NCBI GenBank assembly: GCA_044226365.1
Contig: JBGAHE010000009.1
Location: forward strand, 33,372 to 97,371
DNA from: JALHNI01 sp044226365
GTDB lineage: Bacteria; Acidobacteriota; Terriglobia; Bryobacterales; Bryobacteraceae
DNA: 64,000 nucleotides
Reading direction: 5' to 3'
Within the stretch, counting starts at the first letter, position 1, and the number at the start of each line of letters is the position of its first letter. A model generated the notes under the pieces. That model saw only the letters and a list, made by a program, of their open reading frames with translations, did not search any database and was not told where the DNA came from. This document shows, piece after piece, positions 43,471-53,334 of the stretch. A program made the translations under genes and the position numbers.

Positions 43471-44901
43471 ATGATCTCCGCCACCGTTCGTCAGGAAATT
43501 CAGAAGCTCGTGGGACCCCGCGGCTTCCTCGATCAACCCGCCGACCTGTCCCTCTACGAGTACGACGGCAGCATCGACAAGCATCGGCCCGACGTGGTGG
43601 TCTTCCCCAAGTCCACCGAACAGGTCTCGGCCCTGGTCAAACTGGCCTTCCAGCACAACCTCGCCATCGTCGGCCGCGGCGCCGGCACCGGTCTCTCGGG
43701 CGGCGTGATCCCGCGCGCCGGCGGCATCATGATCTCCTTTGCGCGCATGAACCGCATACTCGAAATTGACCTCGCCAACGAGCGCATGCTCGTCGAACCC
43801 GGCGTCGTCAATCTCGATGTCACCCTCGCCGTGCAGCGCGACGGCTATTACTTCGCCCCGGACCCCTCCAGTCAACGCGCCTGCACCATCGGCGGCAACG
43901 TCGCCGAAAATGCCGGCGGCCCCCACACCCTCGTCTACGGCGTCACCACCAACCACGTCCTCGGTCAGGAAGTCGTCCTCCCCGATGGCACCATCATGGA
44001 AATCGGCGGCCCGGAATCCGACCTCCCCGGCTATGACTTGAACGGCCTCCTGATCGGCAGCGAAGGCACCATGGTTCTGGTCACTAAGGCTTGGCTGCGT
44101 CTGATGCGCAATGCGGAAACCGTCAAGACCATGCTCGCCATCTACGATACGACGGACGCCGCCGCCAACACCGTCGCCGAAATCACCGCCAAACAGATCA
44201 CGCCGGCCGCGCTCGAAATGCTCGATGGCCCCATGCTGCGCATGGTGGAAGAAGCGACGCATGCCGGCTACCCGATGGACGCCCAGGCTGTTCTCCTCAT
44301 TGAACTCGAAGGCCTCGCCGAATCGGTGGAAAGCCAGTTGGAGCCCATTCGCGCCACCTGTCTCGCTTCCGGCGCGCGCGAAGTCCGCCTCGCCAAGTCC
44401 GCCGAAGAACGTGACCTGCTCTGGAAAGGCCGCAAGAACGCCTTCGGCGCCATCGGCCGCGTCAGCCCCTTCTACTACGTGCAGGACGGCGTGGTCCCTC
44501 GTACGCAGATCGCCCCCACGCTCCGCCGCATTGGCGAGATCAGCCAGCAGCACGGCGTCCAGATCAGCAACATCTTCCACGCCGGGGACGGCAACATGCA
44601 CCCCATCATCCTCTTCGACGCGCGCAAGCCCGGTGACGTCCAGAAGGCTGTCGCCGCCGGCGAAGCCATCCTCGAATACTGCATCTCGGTCGGCGGCTCG
44701 ATCACCGGCGAGCACGGCGTCGGCATGGAGAAGATGGAACTGATGACCAAGCTCTTCAGCGACGAAACCCTCGACCTTATCGCCCGCTTCAAAAGCCTCT
44801 TCGATCCGCAATGCCGCCTGAACCCCGGTAAGCTCCTGCCCACCGGCAAAGGCTGCATGGAGATCCGTCACGCCCAGGTCGCCCCGGCGCTCACCGTCTA
44901 G
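43471..44901 (+). CDS. FAD-linked oxidase, GlcD/LDH-D family
   Basis: 476 residues, full length. FAD/PCMH domain motifs: 'VVFPKSTEQVSALVKLA', 'GRGAGTGLSGGVIPRAGGIM' and 'RACTIGGNVAENAGGPHTL'. The C-terminal cap has 'HAGDGNMHPIILFD' and 'ITGEHGVGMEKM', which carry the metal and substrate His. It oxidises glycolate or a D-2-hydroxy acid. No glcE or glcF follows, so the electron acceptor partner is elsewhere. The last intact gene before the decayed region. Confidence 0.92.
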   Translation: MISATVRQEIQKLVGPRGFLDQPADLSLYEYDGSIDKHRPDVVVFPKSTEQVSALVKLAFQHNLAIVGRGAGTGLSGGVIPRAGGIMISFARMNRILEIDLANERMLVEPGVVNLDVTLAVQRDGYYFAPDPSSQRACTIGGNVAENAGGPHTLVYGVTTNHVLGQEVVLPDGTIMEIGGPESDLPGYDLNGLLIGSEGTMVLVTKAWLRLMRNAETVKTMLAIYDTTDAAANTVAEITAKQITPAALEMLDGPMLRMVEEATHAGYPMDAQAVLLIELEGLAESVESQLEPIRATCLASGAREVRLAKSAEERDLLWKGRKNAFGAIGRVSPFYYVQDGVVPRTQIAPTLRRIGEISQQHGVQISNIFHAGDGNMHPIILFDARKPGDVQKAVAAGEAILEYCISVGGSITGEHGVGMEKMELMTKLFSDETLDLIARFKSLFDPQCRLNPGKLLPTGKGCMEIRHAQVAPALTV

Positions 44902-45002
44902 CGGCGCGCTACTTCGCACAGGGCAGGGGACCGGTCCCCGCCCCCTGAACCACCACCGGCCGCCTCCCGTTCGCCACGGTTGCCATCACCGGGACATACG
45001 GC

Positions 45003-45348
45003 TTGTTGCACATGCACGTCGCTTTGATGCGATACGGCCCCTGCGCGAACGTCTTCGTGGGCGGATACCCGGACGCCTCCGGTAATTTGCAGAACTGCGG
45101 CGCCGTCTTCACCTGGTACGTCGTAAGCACGTTTGTTGCGTCGACGCGCGCTGGCACGAACTCAATCACGAACGACGCCGTCCGCGCCCGCTTCAACTTC
45201 GAGCCCGGCCATTTCGACCCCCCCCCGACAGCCCGCCGTCTGCCTCGTAGACTACCGCGATGGCACCCGCGCTGCCATCGCCCCCGTCCCCGACGTCGGC
45301 TGGACCTGCGCCGGCAACATCGCCCCCTTCCGCGACTTCGAAAAGTAA
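45003..45348 (+). pseudogene. Frameshifted small hypothetical gene interrupted at a C9 tract
   Basis: Two plausible pieces of one protein lie in different frames. The first reads 'YGPCANVFVGGYPDASGNLQ' and on to 'RARFNFEPGHFD'; the second reads 'AVCLVDYRDGTRAAIAPVPD' and 'WTCAGNIAPFRDFEK' then stop. The frame changes exactly at nine consecutive C (45218-45226); eight would restore one frame. The start is unclear (TTG 45003 or ATG 45012). Codon-position purine content slightly favours this strand over the opposite reading. The family is not recognised. It could be decay, a sequencing error or a switchable tract. Confidence 0.4.
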
Positions 45349-45619
45349 CGGACTTCCTGCTCCTTGCTCTGGATGCCCGCTGCGTGATGCCGCGGGGCGC
45401 GAGCCCCCTCGGGCCTCCACCAGGACGGTGCGACATTATGTCGCGTTGACCGCGCCGGTTTAGGACGAAATACTCAAACTCAGGCGCGCTCGCATCGCCT
45501 GCCGATTGAAAGCGGCAACCCGTCCCGGTGAGAGCCTTCCCGCCTGCGCGTATCCGTCGATCCATGGCCAAACGTCCCTTCTCACCAAACGTCTGCTCGC
45601 CCTCCTGCCGTCCCTGCTT

Positions 45620-45989
45620 TCCCGTCGGCTCCGCCAGACAGAACCCGAATTTCGGTATCCTCCGCATCGCTGAGACTGACGGGCTCAGTGACTACAACGC
45701 CTTGGAGTTCTCCTGGGAGGGCTTCTACGGCAATCTCGGCCGCAACACGCTGATCGGTCCCGGTCTCATCCTGTTGGCTCCGGCCCTCAGCAAGCAGTTT
45801 CCCATCACCGAGAAGATTCGACCGCAATTCCGCGCCGAGTTCTTCAATAGGTTGAACCATCCGAACTTCGCCGCTCCCAGTTCGCGGGTTGTGTACAACA
45901 ACTCCGGTCGGGTGGGGAGCGCGGGCCTGATTACTGCCACCACCACCAGCGCGCGGCAGATTCAGCTCGGTTTGAAACTTTCGTTCTGA
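45620..45989 (+). pseudogene. Remnant of an Oar-like TonB-dependent receptor
   Basis: The frame reads 'NPNFGILRIAETDGLSDYNA', a mid-barrel phrase, and then almost at once the C-terminal phrases 'GNLGRNTLIGPG', 'ITEKIRPQFRAEFFNRLNHP' and 'ARQIQLGLKLSF'. In complete receptors roughly 200 residues separate these parts, so an internal deletion is likely besides the loss of the N-terminus. There is no start codon with a ribosome site. Confidence 0.75.
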
Positions 45990-46005
45990 TTGAGGAGGTC
46001 CTGAC

Positions 46006-47456
46006 ATGCCGCAGCCGAAGACTCGCTTCCAACCAACGCTCCCCGATGTGCGCACCATCTGGCGATGGCACTTTTATGCTGGCCTGTTCTGCGTGCCATT
46101 TGTCCTCTGGCTTTCCCTGACCGGCATCGTTTACCTCTTCCGTCCACAAATCGAAGGCTGGCTGGATCGCCCCTACGAAGGTCTCTTGAAGTCGGGCGAG
46201 ACCGGCGTTCCTCCCGAAGCCCTGGTCAAGGCAGCGCTCAACATCATTCCTGGATCAGCCCTCAGTTACTACGAACTTCCCCGGACTCCCGGCGCTGCTC
46301 CTCAAATCGTCGTCGGCCAAGGTGCCAACGAGTATAGAGTCTACGTGCATCCGGGAACCGGCCAGGTCTTAGATCACGTTGACCAGCGGGACCGCCTTTT
46401 TGCCAAGGTCTTCCTCCTTCACGGCGAACTCATGGCGGGCGAGAAAGGCTCCATGTTGATCGAACTGGCTGGATGTTGGACGATCGTTCTGGTGCTTACG
46501 GGCCTCGCCTTGTGGTGGCCTCGCGGCCGGTTTCGTGCAGCCGGCTACTTGTTTCCGCGGCTCCAACTGACGGGCCGCCTTTGGTGGAAGGACGTGCACG
46601 CCGTGACCGGAGTGTGGGTCTCCTTCCTTGTCATTGCCCTGTTACTCACGGGTCTGCCTTGGGCGAAAAGCTGGGGGGCTACTTCCGCTTTGTGCGTTCA
46701 TCCTTGGCCGGCATCACCACCGTTCCCGACTGGCCCATGGGAAGCGAGTCGGAAAAGGCGGCGACCGAGGCTCGCAACGCCGCGCGCGCGGCGGCCGTCG
46801 CGGGTGATTTGCGCCCCGCCGCGCACCAACATCATGCTTCGTCGGCCGAAAAAGCTCCCTCCCGCTTTGGCTCCCGGCTGCCGAAGCCTCCTGCCACTCC
46901 TGACGCGTATCGGCCGCTCAATTCGTTGCTCCCGATTGTTGAGCGGCTGCCTCTCGCCTATCCTGTCCAGATCCTCCCACCCGTCAGGAAGGGCGGATCC
47001 TGGTTCGCACGTTCGAACTCGCAGAATCGTACTTTGCAGGACAGCTATACCCTGGACGCCAAGACCGGTGCCGTCTTGCGACATGAGGCTTTCTCTGACC
47101 GGCCGTTCGTCGACCGAGCGGTGAGCACCGGTGTCGCTTACCACGAGGGACAGCTTTTCGGCTTTCTCAATCAGTTGATTGGCTTGTGCACCGCCCTCGG
47201 TGCGGCGCTCCTTTCCGTCAGTTCCGTAGTGATGTGGTGGCGACGACGTCCGAGTGGGATCCTGGGAGCCCCAGTGGCCTCCGAGCGGCCGGTGATGGCG
47301 CCTCTGGTCGTTGGCTTTGTTGTTTTCCTGGCCCTTGCTTTCCCCATGCTGGCCATCTCGATTGTTGGCTTAATGCTGCTGGAACGTTTCGTTCTCCGGC
47401 GTTTGCCTGGGGTGAGTCGCTGGTTGGGCTTGCGCCCTGCCATAGAGGCGGTCTAG
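46006..47456 (+). pseudogene. PepSY-associated transmembrane protein, broken by one frameshift
   Basis: A strong ribosome site (GAGGAGGT) precedes the ATG at 46006. The first ~225 codons encode 'IWRWHFYAGLFCVPFVLWLS', a PepSY-like region 'GQGANEYRVYVHPGTGQVLD', and helices up to 'ALLLTGLPWAKSWG'. The continuation 'GYFRFVRSSLAGITTVPDWP', further PepSY and the last helices to 47456 are in another frame. The shift falls in a run of six G (46673-46678); seven would restore a ~483-residue protein. The family sits in the inner membrane and is often linked to siderophore-iron reduction; it lies here between receptor genes. Confidence 0.85.
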
Positions 47457-47525
47457 TGTTTTCGACCACAGCTTGACCAGAGGCGAAGAAAATGCGAAGA
47501 TCGGCCTCGAAAGGATCCCCTTCCG

Positions 47526-47999
47526 ATGTCACTTGTCCAACAAGCCCTCGGCGAGCTCAGCTCTGCCCACCAGTTCTTTAATCGCTCCATCAGCAACCTC
47601 CCGGAGTCTCTTTCGGAGTTCGCTCCCGCTCCCGGCACCATGACCGCCGCGCAGCAGGTGGCGCACGCCGCCCAAACTATTGACTGGTTTATGGAAGGCA
47701 CCTTCCGCCCCGAGGGCTTCGATATGGACTTCGAAGCGCACGCCAAGGCGATCTCCGAGGTGAAGTCTCTCGACGCCGCCAAAGCCTGGTTTGAGAAAGC
47801 GGTCGCCAGCGCGAAGGAAGTGCTGGCCGGCAAGAGCGACGATGACCTCATCCAGCCCATCCCGCCCGGCCCCATTATGGGCGGTCTCCCGCGCCTCGCT
47901 GTTCTCGGCGCGATCACCGACCACACCGCTCATCACCGGGGCGCCCTTACCGTTTATGCCCGCCTCAACGGCATTATCCCGCCCATGCCTTATTTGTGA
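47526..47999 (+). CDS. DinB/YfiT-fold protein
   Basis: 157 residues, four-helix bundle size. Metal-binding histidines fit 'TAAQQVAHAAQTIDWF' and 'ITDHTAHHRGALTVYARLNG', the DinB pattern with the HxxxH near the C-terminus. Enzymes of this fold are thiol-dependent transferases or uncharacterised metalloproteins. Intact, though its neighbours are broken. Confidence 0.88.
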   Translation: MSLVQQALGELSSAHQFFNRSISNLPESLSEFAPAPGTMTAAQQVAHAAQTIDWFMEGTFRPEGFDMDFEAHAKAISEVKSLDAAKAWFEKAVASAKEVLAGKSDDDLIQPIPPGPIMGGLPRLAVLGAITDHTAHHRGALTVYARLNGIIPPMPYL

Positions 48000-48164
48000 G
48001 TAGCCAGGCTTCCTCGAAGCTGTTACTGAAAACTACGGCAAATTTTCGCTGCGCGACCTGTGCGACAATTTGCCGCGTTTTCAACTTACAACCGTTGCAC
48101 TAAGGTGGAGAATGTTCCGCCCGGTATCACACTTTGCTGATTCCGGTCGCGTTCCTCTTTGCTC

Positions 48165-51079
48165 ATGTCAACGCTACAATTGTTTCTCGCCTCTCTCCTC
48201 CTGGCCGCTACGGTCGCTTATTCTCAGAACATCAAAGGTTCGCTGAGCGGAACCATCACGGACAGTCAGGGCGGGGCAGTCTCCGGCGCCGTCGTTCAAG
48301 TCCAGGACCCGGCCCATGGCTGGACGCGCCAGGTAACTTCTGACGAACAGGGATCATTTTTTGTGCCTGGGCTGGAAATCAGTGACTATGTCGTGACCGT
48401 TACAGCTCGTGGATTTCAGGACTACGACGTTCAGAAAGTCGCTGTCCGGACGGGCAAGCAAAACATCCTGACCATCACGCTCCAATCGACCGGTGTGGCG
48501 AGCCAAGTTCAGGTGGAGGCTTCCGCTCCGTTACTCCAAAGCGAAGAGTCCAAGGTCTCCGATACGGTCAGCGCGGAGGAACTCAACGACCTTCCCACCC
48601 GCGCCGGCTCTCAAGGTCGCAACTACTACGGCCAGGTTCGTATGTTACCCGGCGTTGCGGGCACCACGGCAGCTCATCAGCCCTTTGCGATCAGCGGAAA
48701 TCGCTCCCGAAGCAATAACTACCTGGTTGATTCCGTCGACTCGACTGACTCCAGCACCGGCCTGGTCTCCGGGCGTGGCGCTACCGAGCAACTCATTAGT
48801 CAGGAAGCGCTGGCGAGCGTCGAAGTTCTGCCCCCCATTTCAAGGCCGAGTACGGCCGGAACTCCGGTGGGGTCATGTCCCTGATTACCAAGTCCGGAAC
48901 TAATGACTTCCATGGCAGTGCCTACTCGTATCACAACAACTCTGAGTTCTCCGCGCGGAATTTTTTCGACAGCACGGTGCCCAAGGAACGGACGAATCTC
49001 CCGGGCTTCACCTTGGGTGGGCCCATCCTTCGGAATCGTGCCTTTTTCTTCAGTCAGTACGAGCGATTCACGGTTCGCGGAACCGGTCGCTCTACCTTCC
49101 AGGGCTTAACTGCCGAAGAAAAGGCTTCCGCCGTTCCCGCAGTCCGTGCCCTTGCCAACCTCTACCAGACGGTGCCTTCGGCCGCCGCTCGAATCTTCAC
49201 CTTGGGAACCCCCAACAGGGTGAACTTGGATACCTACCTTTTCCGTGGCGACTTTCTACTGACCAATCGGCAAACCCTGATGGCTCGACTCAGTAACACC
49301 AAATCGGGCAGCCAGTATCAGGACACCGGCGGCATCATCGGTAGTGCGACGAATGGTGCTCGCCAGACACTGGGAGCCACCGTCCAGCATTCCACCGCCT
49401 TTACCCCCGCCCTCTTCAACGAGGCCCGTCTTGGCTTCAATCGTCAAGTGGCTCTGGACTCGGAGACCCCCCGCCCCAACTATCTTGGTGATCCCACCCT
49501 CAACGGCTCGATCGGCTCCCTGCGCGTCACGGGCCTGACGACGTTAGGCATCCCGACCTACTTAAATCAGTACAACTTCCAGAATAACTACCAACTCATG
49601 GATGACCTCACCTGGACCCACGCTCGCCACACCTTCAAGCTCGGCACCAGCCTCCGCCGCATTCAGGTTAACGACGGCAGCATCACCAGCGCCTTTCGTG
49701 GCACCCTCACCTTTAACAGCATTGCTGCCTTCCTCGGTGGCCTCCCGAACTCTTACTCCATCATCGACGGGAATCCCAAACTCGGCCTCCGTCGCACGGA
49801 GTGGCAGTCTTACTTTCAGGACGATTGGCGCCTTACCTCCCGCCTCACGCTCAATCTGGGCCTTCGTTACGAATTGAATACCTCTCCTTCGGAAGTGTAT
49901 GGCCGGATTTCCTCCGCTTACCTCTTGCCCACCGACCGCAATAACTTTGCTCCGCGCTTCGGCTTGGCTTACAAGGTCAACGATAAGACGGTCGTGCGCG
50001 CCGGCTATGGTCTCTTCTACAACGTGCTCGAAACCACCTTCATCGGCCTTACCCGCTTTAATCCTCCCTTGCTTCGGACTTTCGACGCCGTAAATCCCCG
50101 TTTCCCCAATTTGATGGCTCAGGCCCAGACGGGTCTGCCGAGCGGTCTGGTCGTGCCCAATCAGCATTCCGCCACGCCCTATGCTCAACACCTGAACTTC
50201 ACCATCGAGCGTCAGGTGTCTTCCGGCTCCACGCTATCGGTCGGCTATGTTGGAACGCTTGGCCGTAAGCTATCCCGAACCCGCCGTCCCAATGGGGGCG
50301 AGCAACTCGCCCAGTCCTTCCGCCCGGATGCCAGCGTCGGTGTCGTCAATGTCCTCGAAACCTCTGCCAACTCGAGCTATCACGGACTTCAGGCGAGTTA
50401 CTCCGGCAAGTTCGGCAACGACCTCACCGTCCGCGCTTCCTATACCTGGTCCAAGTTTATCGACGAGATCTCGGACATTGCCGGGACGAATACGAACGTG
50501 GATCGGACGGTCCTGGCCCTTGACGAGCAACGCCTCTTTCTGGATCGCGGTATCTCGGCCCTCAACATCGGTCATGTTGCCACCTTCACCTATCTCTACC
50601 GCCTCCCCTTCTTACGCGCTCATCGCGTCTTGGGCGGGTGGACGCTTTCCGGGATGAACTCCCTGCAGTCCGGCCGCCCTTACACCATTTTCACCGGCAC
50701 CAACACGCCACTGGGGAACAATAACCAACGCCCCTTGGCGACTCCCGGCGCGCTGGTCTTTACCCCTTCCGACGCCACAGCCATTCGCTGCGCGCCCGGC
50801 GTGAGCGCTGCTCATCTCCGCCCTGACGCCAGTTCCTTTGGTACCCTCGGCCGCAATACGGGTACGGGCGACCGCTTTTTCGATGTCAGCCTTTCCTTGC
50901 AGAAAGACTTCCGCATTCTCGAACGCTTGAACTCCCAGTTCCGGGCTGAGACTTACAACCTGTTCAACACGACCAACTTCCTGGCTGTCGACAACGTCAT
51001 GAGCTCGGCGACCTTCGGCCGGTACACCTCGGCGGCCGACTCCCGTCGAGTGCAGTTCGCGGTCCGTTTCACCTTCTAA
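48165..51079 (+). pseudogene. Oar-like TonB-dependent receptor, single frameshift
   Basis: From the ATG at 48165: signal peptide, carboxypeptidase-regulatory domain ('GSLSGTITDSQGGAVSGAVV', ~20-105), then the plug ('FAISGNRSRSNNYLVDSVDS'). The frame is lost after 'EALASVEVL' at a run of six C (48831-48836). Adding one C gives 'PPHFKAEYGRNSGG', the normal family phrase, and a ~970-residue receptor that runs through the barrel to the C-terminal 'RRVQFAVRFTF'. Apart from this lesion the gene looks complete. It would import a siderophore or glycan. Confidence 0.88.
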
Positions 51080-51238
51080 CGAGGGTTACTGCTCGATTCC
51101 GGTACCGACGACACTTAGGGGATGGCGGGCGGCCCCGTTCTGACTGGGCTGAGGGGCATTGTCTTCTCACTGGTCGGACTTTCGCCGCTGGCCGTCCTGC
51201 CGGTGGAACGATCCCGCGTCCCGCGGTGTCGCGGCGAA

Positions 51239-51796
51239 CTACACCTTCGGCGGCTCCTTCAGGAGCTTCCGCTGAAGTGAGCGGCGATGTAAGCCCAGCA
51301 AACGTGCCGCCTGCGAGATGTTTCCCTCCACGCCCTCCAGCACGCGCTGAATATGCTCCCACTCCACGCGCGCCAGGCTCGGAACGTTGGTCTCGTCGGT
51401 GGTCATTCCCGGTTCGCTCCCGGCTTCGAGCTTCGCGTAAGCCGCCAGAATCTCCTCGGCATCGGCCGGCTTGCTCATGTAGTGATCCGCGCCCAGGCGG
51501 GTGGCCGTCAACGCGGTGGGAATGCTGCCGTAACCGGTCAGCACGATGATCGTCGTCGAATCGTCCATTTGCCGTAACTCCCGGACAATCTCCAGGCCGC
51601 CCATGCCGGGAAGCCTCAGGTCGACAATAGCCAGATCGGGGGACAGTTGCTTGGCCCACACCAGTGCGGCCGCACCGTTCGCCGCCCCCTCCACACTCCA
51701 ACCCCGATCCGCCAGCGCCCGGCAAAGCCGCGAGCGGAAGGCGTCGTTGTCGTCCACCACAATGGCCACCTTTTCGCTCCATGTTTCTTCGGTCAT
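51239..51796 (-). CDS. regA: RegA/PrrA-type response regulator
   Basis: 185 residues, exactly the RegA/ActR size. Receiver domain with acidic pocket 'VVDDND', phosphoacceptor Asp59 in 'AIVDLRLPGMGG', Thr/Lys in 'VLTGYGS' and 'MSKPAD'. The C-terminus is the Fis-type helix-turn-helix 'ISQAARLLGLHRRSLQRKLL', strongly like RegA. In proteobacteria this regulator controls respiratory and photosynthetic genes in response to redox. It overlaps the kinase gene by 4 nt. Confidence 0.9.
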   Translation of the reverse strand: MTEETWSEKVAIVVDDNDAFRSRLCRALADRGWSVEGAANGAAALVWAKQLSPDLAIVDLRLPGMGGLEIVRELRQMDDSTTIIVLTGYGSIPTALTATRLGADHYMSKPADAEEILAAYAKLEAGSEPGMTTDETNVPSLARVEWEHIQRVLEGVEGNISQAARLLGLHRRSLQRKLLKEPPKV

Positions 51797-53121
51797 TGCC
51801 GATCTCCCTGAACTTTCGTCACGCAGCCAGCTGGCAAGTGAAGAAAGGCTCGCGTCCCTTCTCCCGGTTCCGAGTCAAGCGTCAACCCGCCGCCCAACCG
51901 CTCGGCGAGGTTTCGCGCCAAAAATACCCCCAAACCCATGCCACTGCCCGGCGGCTTCGACGTCAGAAACGGCTCTCCCGCCCGGCGCAGCAACTCGCTC
52001 GACATCCCGCATCCGCGATCTTCCACCACAAACCGCATCCCCTCGCCGTGACGCTCGGCCCGCACCTCGACTTTCGCGGCCGTCTTCTCCCCCATCGCCT
52101 CCAGACCGTTCTTCACCAGGGCTCGCAAAGCCTGAAGCAACGCGTGTGACGGGACGTGGAGCGTCATCGACTCACTCTCCGTCGCCGGATTCACTCTTGC
52201 GCTACCTCCGAAGGACTGCGCCAACTCCTCGAGTAAGTCCGCCGCTGGCCGCCTCACCCATGGCTCGCCCGCCGGCTCCGCACCCTCATCACTCATCCGC
52301 TGCAAGATTTCGCGGCACCGCTCCACCTCCTGGCGGATCAGCCGGCTGTCCTCTCCGATCGCTGTCGCTGTTCCGGATCCCGTATCGCCGTTGGCCGATC
52401 GTTCCAACTCCTTCGCCACCACCGCAATCGTGCTCAGCGGCGTGTTTAACTCGTGGGCGGCCCCCGCGGCCAGGGTCACCAATGAGGCCAGGCGATCCTT
52501 CTTCGCCAGTTCCACCTCCATCCGCAGCCGTGCTGCCTCGTGCTCCCGTAGCAGGCCGGAGATTTTCGAGGCATAGATCGCCACCAGGACCACCGCCACC
52601 ACGAAGCTCAGCCACATCCCCACGAAGTGGAGATTGCCCATATGGTGGCCCCCCAGTTCCGGCACCGTGTGGTGGATTCTGAAAAGCAGCCCGAAACAAC
52701 CGATGGAAAACAGCCCCAGTAGCCACGTCTGTCTCGCCGATAGAATCGCCGCCGCCAGGGTGATCTGCACCAGGTAGAGCACGGTGAACGGATTGGACGG
52801 TCCCCCGCTTGCCATCAGCAGCAGCGTCAGGCATACCGCATCCAGCCCGAATACCCACCCGACCAGATCCGCGGTATGCCGCGCGGCGCCCTCCCGTTGG
52901 CTGGCGCGGCTCAACAGCACGTTGCTGACGACCACGACCGCCGGAATGGTCAGCATCGGAGCCAAGGGCAGATGCAGGCTCAGAAAGAGATTCGCAAAGA
53001 CAATTAACCCGATCTCGCCGGCGGCGATCCCGTATCGCATCCGGATGATCCAGGGCAGGGCAATGGCTGAGGAGATTTCCGGCTTCTGAGAAAGGGAACG
53101 GGGCACGGCTGCTTCTCCCAT
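51793..53121 (-). CDS. regB: RegB/PrrB-type redox sensor histidine kinase
   Basis: 442 residues from the Met at 53121; an earlier start at 53247 would run into a small upstream gene. Six hydrophobic helices come first, with GGPSNPF at 106-112, the motif known in RegB for ubiquinone sensing. The dimerisation domain has His223 in 'AHELNTPLSTIAVVAKEL', then Cys269 in 'EVERCREILQRM', the counterpart of the redox-active cysteine of RegB. The ATP domain follows ('VVEDRGCGMSSEL', 'GMGLGVFLARNLAERLGG'). Both redox inputs thus appear intact. Promoter faces the bd-like operon. Confidence 0.9.
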   Translation of the reverse strand: MGEAAVPRSLSQKPEISSAIALPWIIRMRYGIAAGEIGLIVFANLFLSLHLPLAPMLTIPAVVVVSNVLLSRASQREGAARHTADLVGWVFGLDAVCLTLLLMASGGPSNPFTVLYLVQITLAAAILSARQTWLLGLFSIGCFGLLFRIHHTVPELGGHHMGNLHFVGMWLSFVVAVVLVAIYASKISGLLREHEAARLRMEVELAKKDRLASLVTLAAGAAHELNTPLSTIAVVAKELERSANGDTGSGTATAIGEDSRLIRQEVERCREILQRMSDEGAEPAGEPWVRRPAADLLEELAQSFGGSARVNPATESESMTLHVPSHALLQALRALVKNGLEAMGEKTAAKVEVRAERHGEGMRFVVEDRGCGMSSELLRRAGEPFLTSKPPGSGMGLGVFLARNLAERLGGGLTLDSEPGEGTRAFLHLPAGCVTKVQGDRQ

Positions 53122-53174
53122 GCTAGCGTCCGGGTGGTCGTCCTCCCTTGCGACAAATTGACGCACCCCTCTGT

Positions 53175-53300
53175 CTAGCGCGCCAGCACCAGATAGCAGA
53201 TCACCGCATTCATCGCCAACGAGAGCGGCAGTAGCACGATGTACCACGTTTCGAACCAGTCTTGCTTCTGCTGCCGTCGAACCGTGATGTTTCGTTCCAT
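53175..53300 (-). CDS. Small single-pass membrane peptide upstream of regB
   Basis: 41 codons: MERNITVRRQQKQDWFETWY..., ending in one hydrophobic helix 'IVLLPLSLAMNAVICYLVLA' and Arg-stop. Polar start, aromatic belt and helix are typical of real membrane micro-proteins (such as CydX or CcoQ), though a longer start at 53381 exists. It precedes regB by 53 nt on the same strand and faces the cytochrome operon. No ribosome site is obvious, so the call is tentative. Confidence 0.4.
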   Translation of the reverse strand: MERNITVRRQQKQDWFETWYIVLLPLSLAMNAVICYLVLAR

Positions 53301-53334
53301 AGACGTTTTCAGTTTAGAGACGACGTCGAAGTCT

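Noticed and set aside
43465..44919. Minus-strand 484-codon frame
   Set aside because: Mirror of the GlcD-type oxidase, which is complete and motif-rich.
44909..45667. Minus-strand 252-codon frame covering the C9 region
   Set aside because: Its N-terminal half is Arg-rich out-of-frame sequence and overlaps the TonB remnant; the C-terminal ~100 residues look protein-like, but third positions coincide with the plus frame and purine bias favours the plus strand. Not fully excluded.
48000..48164. GCGAC repeats upstream of the TonB receptor as RegA sites
   Set aside because: Two GCGAC occur near 48055-48075, but without symmetry or the longer palindrome; likely chance in GC-rich DNA.
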